Shown here piece by piece: positions 1-6,473 of a stretch of DNA of 15,334 bases. The translations under genes were made by a program, and so were the position numbers. The notes beneath the pieces were generated by a model, which saw nothing but the letters and a program-made list of their open reading frames with translations, was not told the origin of the DNA and did not search any database. Each line of letters begins with the position of its first letter. The first letter of the stretch is position 1. This stretch comes from Tannerella sp. (GTDB taxonomy: Bacteria > Bacteroidota > Bacteroidia > Bacteroidales > Tannerellaceae), in NCBI GenBank assembly GCA_031277235.1, contig JAITMT010000525.1, positions 1-15,334 of the forward strand, read 5' to 3'.

Positions 1-174
1 ATCGGTTACAAGTTAGTGCAGCGGTTGGGCGGCGCCGAAGCCATCGGACCCATTCTTCAGGGAATGGCTGCCCCCGTCAACGACCTGTCGCGCGGCTGTT
101 CCGTGGACGATATTTACAACATGGTGGCGATTTGTGCCAATCAGGCAATCGGATTAAAGGAAAATAAAAAATAA
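1..174 (+). CDS. pta: Phosphate acetyltransferase, C-terminal fragment (5' end outside window)
   Basis: The frame is open from base 1 and ends in TAA at 172-174, giving the last 57 residues of a protein. The end contains NDLSRGCSVDDIYNMVAICA, the typical C-terminal signature of phosphotransacetylases (PTA_PTB family), followed by a short Lys-rich tail. The family converts acetyl-CoA and phosphate to acetyl phosphate and CoA in the cytoplasm. The identification is supported by ackA downstream, since pta and ackA usually sit together and form the ATP-yielding acetate pathway. Here they are separated by a repeat-filled gap and one extra gene. A phosphate butyryltransferase is the main alternative, because the same family is involved, but the RGCSVDDI segment and the acetate kinase neighbour favour Pta. 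The catalytic part is not visible. Confidence 0.88.
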   Translation: MGYKLVQRLGGAEAIGPILQGMAAPVNDLSRGCSVDDIYNMVAICANQAIGLKENKK

Positions 175-203
175 GATGAATACTCCATGTAATACTAAAT
201 TTT

Positions 204-236
204 GCAATCCGTCAGGATTGCATCGCCCGGTAGAAA
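204..236 (+). repeat. Hairpin repeat unit A (right-facing)
   Basis: Stem GCAATCC (204-210), loop GTCA (211-214), perfect complementary arm GGATTGC (215-221), then the conserved tail ATCGCCCGGTAGAAA (222-236). The stem differs in sequence from the other units but is fully paired. No CTGTCAAGTT box precedes it. Confidence 0.8.
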
Positions 237-295
237 GGTTAAAGCCTCCCCTAATTCCTCCGAAGGAGGGAAACTCCCTCCCCTTTGGGGCAGGG

Positions 296-338
296 CTGTC
301 AAGTTCTATTCCCGTCAGGGAATATCGCCCGGTAGAAA
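296..338 (+). repeat. Hairpin repeat unit B (right-facing, with 5' box)
   Basis: Box CTGTCAAGTTCTA (296-308) runs into stem TATTCCC (307-313), loop GTCA (314-317), arm GGGAATA (318-324) and tail ATCGCCCGGTAGAAA (324-338). The box is the exact reverse complement of 450-462 in unit D, so B and D are inverted copies of one element. Confidence 0.8.
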
Positions 339-357
339 ATGTTTCCCATGGTTGGTT

Positions 358-375
358 GCATTCCGTACGGAATGC
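358..375. repeat. Hairpin repeat unit C (degenerate, perfect palindrome)
   Basis: GCATTCCGTACGGAATGC is a perfect 18-bp palindrome. Its stem arms are identical to those of units D and E, but the loop is GTAC and the following bases (ATCCTGCGGGTGG) match the family tail only loosely. It may be a decayed unit or a junction between two units. Confidence 0.6.
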
Positions 376-395
376 ATCCTGCGGGTGGATTGCCC

Positions 396-462
396 TTCTA
401 CCGAGCGATGCATTCCTAACGGAATGCCCCAATAATATCCAATTTATTTTAGAACTTGACAG
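396..462 (-). repeat. Hairpin repeat unit D (left-facing)
   Basis: Read on the minus strand: box CTGTCAAGTTCTA (462-450), an A/T-rich linker, stem GCATTCC, loop GTTA, arm GGAATGC (427-410), then tail ATCGCTCGGTAGAA (409-396). The stem is perfectly paired. It is the first copy of the 69-bp tandem repeat. Confidence 0.8.
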
Positions 463-536
463 TTTTTTACCGGGCGATGCATTCCTAACGGAATGCCCCA
501 ATAATATCCAATTTATTTTAAAACTTGACAGTTTTC
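399..536. repeat. Tandem 69-bp direct repeat, two copies plus a partial third
   Basis: Copies at 399-467 and 468-536, each beginning TACCGRGCGATGC, differ at only a few positions. A third copy begins at 537 and diverges after about 25 bases. The period of exactly 69 is a multiple of three, which explains why a spurious open frame with a 23-residue repeat survives here. Confidence 0.9.
463..531 (-). repeat. Hairpin repeat unit E (left-facing)
   Basis: Read on the minus strand: CTGTCAAGTTTTA (531-519), A/T-rich linker, stem GCATTCC, loop GTTA, arm GGAATGC (496-479), tail ATCGCCCGGTA followed by A-run (478-463). It is almost identical to unit D, with only a few substitutions over 69 bp. Confidence 0.8.
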
Positions 537-565
537 TACCGGACGACGCATCCCGTCAGGGGGGC
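533..565 (-). repeat. Hairpin repeat unit F (left-facing, imperfect, no 5' box)
   Basis: On the plus strand, TTTCTACCGGACGAC-like tail (to 547), then GCATCCC (548-554), GTCA (555-558), GGGGGGC (559-565). The stem is imperfect (one mismatch and one G-T pair in the middle). The repeat homology stops at about 565, so the outer box is missing. Confidence 0.6.
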
Positions 566-608
566 AAGGATTTCAGGTATAATGTAGAACATAAATAAAA
601 AACAAACT

Positions 609-1589
609 ATGGCAGAAACGATTATTGAACCCATTGAAAGTTACGGACTTTCTACAAAAGACAGAAAAAGATCGCTGTTTTCCAAAATCGGCGTAGTCGG
701 CGGCGGGCGGGACGGACAAACCATCGTCCGGGCAACGTCTCTCGCCGGTCTGGAAGTTACGCTCATCGAGACTTCCCGGGAAAATATTGATTCGGTGCTG
801 GAAGAAGTCGGCAGGGATTTGGACACGAAAATCGAAAGTTGGGGACTTACGCCCGCCGAAAAACGGATGATTATGAGTCGAATCAGCGGTTCGCAGGATT
901 ATCAGGCGTTAGCCGACTGCGATTTCGTGATTGAATGCGTGCGCTATGACAATCAGGGCGAACGAAGCACGGAATCGAGAAAGGAAGTCTTCAGGAAACT
1001 CGAAAAAGTGGTGTCCACCGACGCCATTATTGCAACAAACGCCACGACGGTCGTCATCAGCGAATTGACTTCCGAACTGGAACACAAGGAACGCTGCATC
1101 AGTCTGCATTTTCCGGTCGCCCATTCGGACGCGAAACTGTTCGAGGTGGTCAGGGGGCTTTATACGTCGGAAGAGGTTTACAGGAAAGTACTGCTTTTTG
1201 CAAAACTGATTAAGTATGAAACCATTGACGTTCACGAAAGCAACGGACTGGTCAGCCTTCGCCTGATGGTAACGATTCTGAACGAAGCCTGCCAGATGCT
1301 GATGGAAAATCTGGCGCCGATGGAAAGCATCAACCGCCTGTTTGAAGTCGTGTACGGGATGCGTCTGGGAATTTTCCGCATGGCGGATATCATTGGTATT
1401 GAGAAACTTGTAACGTTGATGGAAGACATGTTCAACGAATACGGCGATAAAAAATACAAGCCGTCTCCCGTTTTGTGGCGGCTTTACCGCACCAATCAGA
1501 TGGGCATAACGTCCGGGAAGGGATTTTTTATTTATGAGAACGGGAAACCGGTTGCACCCAACACTTATTTTAGAGCGATGTCACTATGA
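609..1589 (+). CDS. Divergent 3-hydroxyacyl-CoA dehydrogenase family protein
   Basis: 326 residues. The N-terminal Rossmann fold starts with KIGVVGGGRDG (GxGxxG at 31-36) and a Glu (E54) at the end of the second strand, where NAD-linked family members carry an acidic residue. The C-terminal helical 3HCDH domain ends in GITSGKGFFIYENGKP. Compared from memory with 3-hydroxybutyryl-CoA dehydrogenases, the catalytic His (H167 in LHFPVAHSDAKLFEV) and its partner Glu (E179) are present. The HFFNPVP segment is replaced by HFPVAHS, the NTSS stretch is NATT (144-147), and the Asn of the VNR motif appears to be Leu (SNGLVSLR, L217). The fold is clear but the substrate is not; calling it hbd would overreach. 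It overlaps ackA by 4 bp (ATGA), so the two are probably translationally coupled and its role may be linked to acyl-CoA fermentation. No Shine-Dalgarno sequence; the leader is A-rich. Confidence 0.85.
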   Translation: MAETIIEPIESYGLSTKDRKRSLFSKIGVVGGGRDGQTIVRATSLAGLEVTLIETSRENIDSVLEEVGRDLDTKIESWGLTPAEKRMIMSRISGSQDYQALADCDFVIECVRYDNQGERSTESRKEVFRKLEKVVSTDAIIATNATTVVISELTSELEHKERCISLHFPVAHSDAKLFEVVRGLYTSEEVYRKVLLFAKLIKYETIDVHESNGLVSLRLMVTILNEACQMLMENLAPMESINRLFEVVYGMRLGIFRMADIIGIEKLVTLMEDMFNEYGDKKYKPSPVLWRLYRTNQMGITSGKGFFIYENGKPVAPNTYFRAMSL

Positions 1590-2782
1590 AAATACTGGTA
1601 TTAAATTGCGGCAGTTCTTCCGTCAAATACAAACTGTTTGACATGGAAAACCATTCGATATTGATGCAGGGCATCGTCGAAAAAATAGGCTTGAAAGGGT
1701 CTGTCCTGAAATTCACGCTTCCCAACGGGGATAAAGTGATTCTGGAAGGTGAAATTCTGGAACACGGGACGGGAATTGAATACATTCTGGGCGTGATTAC
1801 CAGTGAAAAATACGGTTGCATCCGATCGCTGGACGAGATTGACGCGGTGGGTCATCGCGTCGTGCACGGAGGCGAAAAATTCAATGCGAGCGTGCTGATT
1901 ACCGATGAAGTCATCAGGAAAATAGAGGAATGCATTGATTTGGCGCCGCTGCACAACCCGCCGAATCTGAACGGAATTTACGCCATCAGGGAACTTCTGC
2001 CCGATGTTCCGCAGGTCAGCGTTTTCGACACGGCTTTCCACCAGACCATGCCGGCGCACGCCTACATGTACGGATTGCCCTATTCGCTGTATGAAAAATA
2101 CGCCATTCGCCGCTACGGATTCCACGGCACCAGCCACCGCTACGTATCGCGGCGCGCCTGCGAATTTCTGGGGATTCCCTACGAAAAACAGCGCATGATT
2201 ACGGCGCATATCGGCAACGGCGCGTCGGTAGCCGCCATTCAAAACGGCGTTTCCATTGACACGTCCATGGGAATGACGCCGGTCGAAGGGCTGCTGATGG
2301 GAACGCGCAGCGGAGACGTTGACGCCGGCGTGCTGTCCTACATCATGGAAAAGGAAAATATCGGTCCGCAGGCTGTTTCGACGATTGTCAACAAGTACAG
2401 CGGTCTCATCGGCGTTTCGGGCGTTTCATTCGACATGCGCGAGATTGAAACGGCTGTCGAGGCAAAGGAGGAAAGAGCCATTCTCGCGCTCGATATTTTT
2501 AACTACCGGATTAAGAAATACATCGGTTCATATACTGCCGCTTTGGGAGGCTTGGATGTGCTTGTTTTTACGGGCGGCGTGGGAGAAAATCAGTACGATA
2601 TCCGCCAGTCCGTTTGCGAAAACATGGAATACATGGGAATTTTGCTCGACGAAAAGACAAACCGGGAAATAAAAGGCAGTGAAGCCCTCGTCAGCACGCC
2701 CGATTCCAAAGTGAAAGTCGTCGTTATCCCTACGGATGAGGAGTATATGATTGCGATGGATACGCAGGGGATTTTGGCATAA
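1586..2782 (+). CDS. ackA: Acetate kinase
   Basis: 398 residues, the normal family length. It makes acetate and ATP from acetyl phosphate and ADP in the cytoplasm, completing the Pta-AckA pathway. Residues known from the Methanosarcina enzyme are at the same numbers here: N7 (LVLNCGSSS), R91 (GHRVVHGG), H123, D148 (FDTAFH), H180 (YGFHGTSH), R241 (MGTRSGD), and the ATP-site motifs HIGNGAS (208-214) and FTGGVGEN (328-335). The final catalytic Glu lies in IPTDEE (381-386). The ATG overlaps the stop of the preceding gene by four bases, suggesting co-translation. Stop TAA at 2780-2782. No convincing terminator hairpin follows. Butyrate and propionate kinases are relatives, but the exact residue correspondence makes acetate kinase very likely. 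Confidence 0.97.
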   Translation: MKILVLNCGSSSVKYKLFDMENHSILMQGIVEKIGLKGSVLKFTLPNGDKVILEGEILEHGTGIEYILGVITSEKYGCIRSLDEIDAVGHRVVHGGEKFNASVLITDEVIRKIEECIDLAPLHNPPNLNGIYAIRELLPDVPQVSVFDTAFHQTMPAHAYMYGLPYSLYEKYAIRRYGFHGTSHRYVSRRACEFLGIPYEKQRMITAHIGNGASVAAIQNGVSIDTSMGMTPVEGLLMGTRSGDVDAGVLSYIMEKENIGPQAVSTIVNKYSGLIGVSGVSFDMREIETAVEAKEERAILALDIFNYRIKKYIGSYTAALGGLDVLVFTGGVGENQYDIRQSVCENMEYMGILLDEKTNREIKGSEALVSTPDSKVKVVVIPTDEEYMIAMDTQGILA

Positions 2783-2871
2783 CCGTAAAAATTCAGATTA
2801 ACTTTTTTCTCCATCAAGCAATATCGGACTTTGTTGAACGTTTATACATTAAATACCAAAAAGCAAGAATT

Positions 2872-5229
2872 ATGTTTTATCAATTAAAATTCGCATTTCG
2901 CAGTCTGCTGAAAAACCGCCTCTATTCGGTTATCAATGTTGCCGGTTTGGCGGTAAGTCTGGCAGCCTGTTCCTTCATTCTGTTGTGGGTTCATGATGAA
3001 TTGAGTTATGACCGGTTTCATCGGGACGCCGACGAAATCTACATGGCTGTTTCGCATTTCACAAATTCCGATATTTTACAAAACTCGGAAATTGCTTCCG
3101 GTTTGTTTGCTCCGGAAGCAAAAGCGAATTTTACGGCAGTAAAGGATTATTGCCGCATACGGGATTACAAAGCCGGCTACATTCTGGCAGGCAGTGAAAA
3201 AGTCGGCGATAAGAATGTTTTTGTTGCCGACAGCAACTTTTTTACTTTTTTCAATTTTCCAATTGTTGCCGGTTATTCTCCAAATCTGTTGCGGAATCCC
3301 GATGAAGTGGTGATAAGTGAAAGTCTGGCGAGAGAACTGTTTGGCAGTGAAAATCCCGTTGGAAAAACGATTCGCACCAAAGGTACGTCGGAAGATTACA
3401 AGGATGTTGAAAAATCTTATTCCATTGCCGCCGTAATGAAAGATATACCGTCAAATACCTATCTGTCCCGTGCAGATTTAGTAATCCCTCAACAGTCTGA
3501 TCCTGACCGTTTTTATGCGAATTACTGGACAGGTTGGGGCGGTTGCGAGTTTCTTTCATTTATCCGGGTGAAAAAAGGAACAGATATGGAACAGTTGGCA
3601 AAAGACATTACAAACCTGCAAACGGTTTCAAGAGATTACCGGTATTTTACCCTGCAACCTTTGGTTGATTTGCATCTGCACAACCTGCTCGGCGAGCCGA
3701 CCGGAATCAGAACTATCTGGATTTTCATCTGGATTGCCTGTGCTATCCTCGCCATCTCCTGTATAAATTACGTGAATCTGGTAACCGGAAGAAGCGCAAG
3801 GCGGAACCGTGAAATCGGAGTAAAGAAGATTTTCGGAGCAGGAAAAATGTCCCTCTTTCTTCAACTGATGAGCGAAGCCGTCATCCTTTTTCTGATTGCA
3901 TTAATTGTTGCCGTTCTCTTGAATGTGCTGTTCATCAGCGCTTTCAATGAATTATCAGGTAAGGAGATTTATTTCGGATGGGATAACCGGAATATCTGGA
4001 TGATGTACGGACTTATGTTTCTGACCGTTATGATTCTTGCGGGCGTCTATCCGGCGCTGTCGCTTTCTTCGTTCAAATCATTGAACATACTGCAGGATAA
4101 ACTGATCAATAAAGGTAACGGTTTCTTCCGCAAGTCGCTGATTGTTTTTCAATTCATTGCTTCCATCGTAATGATTGCCGCGACGGTTACCCTGGAATCT
4201 CAATTGACCTATATCCGTCATAAAGAATTGGGATATGACCGGGAACAGGTTTTCACCTTTCAGATGCGGAATATGGCAAGGCATTTTCCTGCCGTACAGC
4301 AGGAACTGATGCAAAACCCTGCCATTCTGAATGTTAACGGCGCAAGTGGTGTGATTGAGAATCTGGACGGGAGAAACAATACAAGCGAATGGGAAGGGAA
4401 AACCGGAGAAGGCGCTGTTTCCTATAGCAGGCTGTATGCGGACAGTACGTTCATCCGCAATATGGCGATTAAATTTGTGGAAGGAGGCGATTTCAAATCC
4501 GGAGTAAAAGACCAGTTTATCATCAATGAAACGGCGGTTAAAACAATGGGACTGACTGCTCCTGTTGTCGGAAAATGGATGGTAGCCGATTTCGGTATCC
4601 GCGGGACAATCGTTGGCGTCGTCAAGGATTTTCACTTCCAGAGCCTTTACAGGGAGATAACCCCGCTGGTTATTTTTAATGCCTCGGATTGGGCTAATAC
4701 GCTCTACGTTCGGACAACCGCAAAAGACGCTGATCAAGCCATTGCCGCCGTTCAAAAACTGTGGAAGGAATACAATCAGAACTACCTGTTTGATTACAGT
4801 TTTATGGATGAATCGTTCGAGCAGATGTATCGCTCGGATATCCGGACGGGACGGTTGTTCGGGATATTTTCACTGATTGCGATCATGATTTCCTGTATGG
4901 GACTGTTCGGTCTCGTAACTTACACCGCCGAAGCAAAAACTCACGAAACCGGTATCCGCAAGGTATTCGGCGCCGGAATCGGAAATATCGTTCTGATGCT
5001 GACGAAAGAATTTATTCTATTGGTTTTCATAGCGATGCTGTTTGCTTTTCCGTTCGTCTATTTCTGGATAGACAAACTGCTTCAGGATTTCGCCTACCGT
5101 ATCACCGTCGGATGGAAAATATTCGCCCTGTCCGGAGTAATAACGATCGCCGTAACTTTGTTAACGGTTATCGGTCAGGCGGTCAAAGCGGCTACTGCCA
5201 ATCCGGTAGATGCAATCAGAAAATATTGA
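2872..5229 (+). CDS. FtsX/MacB-type ABC transporter permease (two-module, 785 aa)
   Basis: 785 residues, inner-membrane protein. Visible layout: TM1 at about 20-42; a large extracytoplasmic MacB-PCD-like domain (about 45-275); a first FtsX module with TM segments near 281-303, 332-356 and 377-398; TM near 423-441 starting a second copy; a second extracytoplasmic domain (about 445-655); and a second FtsX module with TM segments near 661-685, 711-732 and 749-769. The duplication is shown by the matching loops REIGVKKIFGA (about 313-323) and HETGIRKVFGA (about 691-701). The protein ends NPVDAIRKY, usual for this Bacteroidota family. Such permeases work with an ATPase in lipoprotein, peptide or toxin export or as mechanotransmitters, but no ATPase gene lies nearby, so the substrate is unknown. 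It is flanked by 89 bp after ackA and 136 bp before proB and is probably transcribed alone. Confidence 0.92.
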   Translation: MFYQLKFAFRSLLKNRLYSVINVAGLAVSLAACSFILLWVHDELSYDRFHRDADEIYMAVSHFTNSDILQNSEIASGLFAPEAKANFTAVKDYCRIRDYKAGYILAGSEKVGDKNVFVADSNFFTFFNFPIVAGYSPNLLRNPDEVVISESLARELFGSENPVGKTIRTKGTSEDYKDVEKSYSIAAVMKDIPSNTYLSRADLVIPQQSDPDRFYANYWTGWGGCEFLSFIRVKKGTDMEQLAKDITNLQTVSRDYRYFTLQPLVDLHLHNLLGEPTGIRTIWIFIWIACAILAISCINYVNLVTGRSARRNREIGVKKIFGAGKMSLFLQLMSEAVILFLIALIVAVLLNVLFISAFNELSGKEIYFGWDNRNIWMMYGLMFLTVMILAGVYPALSLSSFKSLNILQDKLINKGNGFFRKSLIVFQFIASIVMIAATVTLESQLTYIRHKELGYDREQVFTFQMRNMARHFPAVQQELMQNPAILNVNGASGVIENLDGRNNTSEWEGKTGEGAVSYSRLYADSTFIRNMAIKFVEGGDFKSGVKDQFIINETAVKTMGLTAPVVGKWMVADFGIRGTIVGVVKDFHFQSLYREITPLVIFNASDWANTLYVRTTAKDADQAIAAVQKLWKEYNQNYLFDYSFMDESFEQMYRSDIRTGRLFGIFSLIAIMISCMGLFGLVTYTAEAKTHETGIRKVFGAGIGNIVLMLTKEFILLVFIAMLFAFPFVYFWIDKLLQDFAYRITVGWKIFALSGVITIAVTLLTVIGQAVKAATANPVDAIRKY

Positions 5230-5334
5230 ATCGGGCATTTCTCTTTGGATTTCACTTTACCGCAAAGAATACGAAATTCGTACCTTGCAGTAAAAAATAC
5301 TTTCAAAAACGCATCAAAAATCAGATATCTGTAT

Positions 5335-5342
5335 TACTTTTG
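5335..5342 (+). promoter_or_regulatory. Bacteroidota -7 promoter box for proBA
   Basis: TACTTTTG matches the Bacteroidota -7 consensus TAnnTTTG exactly and is followed by C. It puts transcription start near 5347, leaving a leader of about 19 nt before ATG 5366. No clear -33 TTTG is seen at the expected distance. The box supports ATG 5366 over an in-frame TTG at 5351, which would lie almost at the transcript end. Confidence 0.6.
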
Positions 5343-5365
5343 CACCCGAATTGATTGAACAGAAT

Positions 5366-6454
5366 ATGTATCGGTACAGAAAAATAGCGGTTAAAGTGGG
5401 GAGCAACGTGCTGACCCGGAATGACGGGACATTGAACGTTACCCGTCTGTCGGCGTTGGTTGATCAGATTGCGGAGTTGCATAAAAACGGTGTTTCCGTT
5501 GTTTTGATTTCGTCGGGGGCGGTCGCTTCCGGGCGCAGCGAAATCAAACCGGACAAAAAACTGGACGCCGTTTCGGCGAGACAGTTGTATTCGGCGGTCG
5601 GTCAGGCAAAACTGATAAACCGCTATTACGAACTGTTTCGCGAGCACCATATTCCCTGCGGACAGGTGCTGACGATGAAGGAAAACTTCGGGACGCGCGG
5701 TCATTATCTGAATCAGAAAAACTGCATGGAAGTGATGCTCGCCAACGGGGTCATTCCCATTGTGAATGAGAATGATACGGTTGCCGTCACGGAACTGATG
5801 TTTACGGACAACGACGAACTGTCCGGCTTGATTGCCTCGATGATGGACATGGATGCGCTCATTATTTTAAGTAATGTAGATGGTATTTACGACGGCGATC
5901 CGGCGGCGGCGGAGTCAAAGGTAATCCGCGAAATTTCCGATGGAAAACAGGAAAAATTCTCGTTTATCCGTACCGGAAAATCGCAATTCGGACGCGGAGG
6001 CATGTTGACGAAATGCCGTATTGCGCAAAAAGTGGCGGATGAAGGCATTGCAGTAATGATAGCGAACGGTTTGCGGGACAATATTCTCCCGGATTTGTTG
6101 AAAGAACACAGCGCGGTCGTCTGTACCCGTTTTGTGCCTTCGCCGAAATCGGTCAGCAACGTTAAAAAGTGGATTGCCCATTCCGGAGGATTTGCCAAGG
6201 GAGAGGTTTTTGTCAACGACGGCGCCCGCGAAGTATTGCTCAGAACGGACAGGGCGACGAGCGTGCTGCTGGTGGGAGTAACCCGCATTGAGGGCGATTT
6301 TGAGAAGGACGATATCGTGAAAATATTGGACGGCGCAGGCAACCAGATCGGGATAGGCTGCGCCGAATACGACAGCGAAAAAGCCCGCGCACGTATCGGA
6401 AATCGCTCGGTCAAACCGCTCGTTCATTATGATTATTTATATATAGACGGATAA
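5366..6454 (+). CDS. proB: Glutamate 5-kinase
   Basis: 362 residues from ATG 5366; an in-frame TTG at 5351 would add five residues (MIEQN) but lies just after the predicted transcription start, and MYRYRKIAVKVGSN fits the family N-terminus. The enzyme phosphorylates L-glutamate to glutamyl 5-phosphate, the first step of proline synthesis. The amino acid kinase domain (about 5-255) shows VVLISSGAVASG (45-56), PIVNENDTV (131-139), FTDNDELSG (146-154), SNVDGIYDGDP (169-179) and FGRGGMLTK. A C-terminal PUA domain follows (about 270-350; GEVFVNDGAREVLL, VGVTRIEGDFEKDD), as in the long bacterial form. In this family the kinase is usually feedback-inhibited by proline. proA follows after 7 bp, so this is a two-gene proline operon. 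Confidence 0.96.
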   Translation: MYRYRKIAVKVGSNVLTRNDGTLNVTRLSALVDQIAELHKNGVSVVLISSGAVASGRSEIKPDKKLDAVSARQLYSAVGQAKLINRYYELFREHHIPCGQVLTMKENFGTRGHYLNQKNCMEVMLANGVIPIVNENDTVAVTELMFTDNDELSGLIASMMDMDALIILSNVDGIYDGDPAAAESKVIREISDGKQEKFSFIRTGKSQFGRGGMLTKCRIAQKVADEGIAVMIANGLRDNILPDLLKEHSAVVCTRFVPSPKSVSNVKKWIAHSGGFAKGEVFVNDGAREVLLRTDRATSVLLVGVTRIEGDFEKDDIVKILDGAGNQIGIGCAEYDSEKARARIGNRSVKPLVHYDYLYIDG

Positions 6455-6473
6455 TTGACAATTGATAATTAAG
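6453..6473 (+). repeat. 7-bp tandem repeat at the proB-proA junction
   Basis: AATTGAC, AATTGAT and AATTAAG follow each other at 6453-6459, 6460-6466 and 6467-6473. The repeat begins in the proB stop codon, spans the 7-bp gap, and supplies the TTG start codon of proA (6462-6464). Confidence 0.6.

Larger units (their letters stand above)
175..608. other. 434-bp intergenic region filled with modular hairpin repeats
   Basis: This gap between pta and the dehydrogenase-like gene holds no convincing gene. It is built from at least five, probably six, copies of a short repeat: a hairpin with a variable 7-bp stem and GTCA/GTTA loop, followed by a conserved tail ATCGCCCGGTAGAAA. Some copies are preceded by a box CTGTCAAGTTYTA. 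Copies at 204-236 and 296-338 point right; those at 396-462, 463-531 and 533-565 point left. Between the first two lie two G/C-rich hairpins, CCTCC-GAA-GGAGG (257-269) and CCCC-TTT-GGGG (280-290). No TAnnTTTG promoter box was found before 609. Whether transcription runs through from pta is unknown. The open frames in both directions have repeat-derived, low-complexity translations and are not believed to be genes. Confidence 0.85.

Noticed and set aside
204..565. CRISPR array
   Set aside because: Units are in both orientations, spacing is irregular, the tandem units have almost identical 'spacers', and there are no cas genes.
525..583. TTGACA (525-530) and TATAAT (578-583) as a sigma-70 promoter for the dehydrogenase-like gene
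   Set aside because: The spacing of 47 bp is far too long, TTGACA belongs to the repeated box CTGTCAAGTT on the other strand, and the host appears to use the TAnnTTTG consensus.
176..598. 140-residue plus-strand open frame starting right after the pta stop
   Set aside because: Its translation is composed of the hairpin repeats (23-residue periodicity from the 69-bp duplication), with no domain and no credible start context. The opposite strand is equally open (154-501) for the same reason.
5270..5282. TACGAA-A-TTCGTA inverted repeat as a terminator after the permease gene
   Set aside because: The stem is only 6 bp and A/T-rich, with no following T-run; not enough to call a terminator.
5351..5365. 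TTG at 5351 as the proB start
   Set aside because: It lies a few bases after the predicted transcription start; ATG 5366 fits the family N-terminus and leaves a normal leader.
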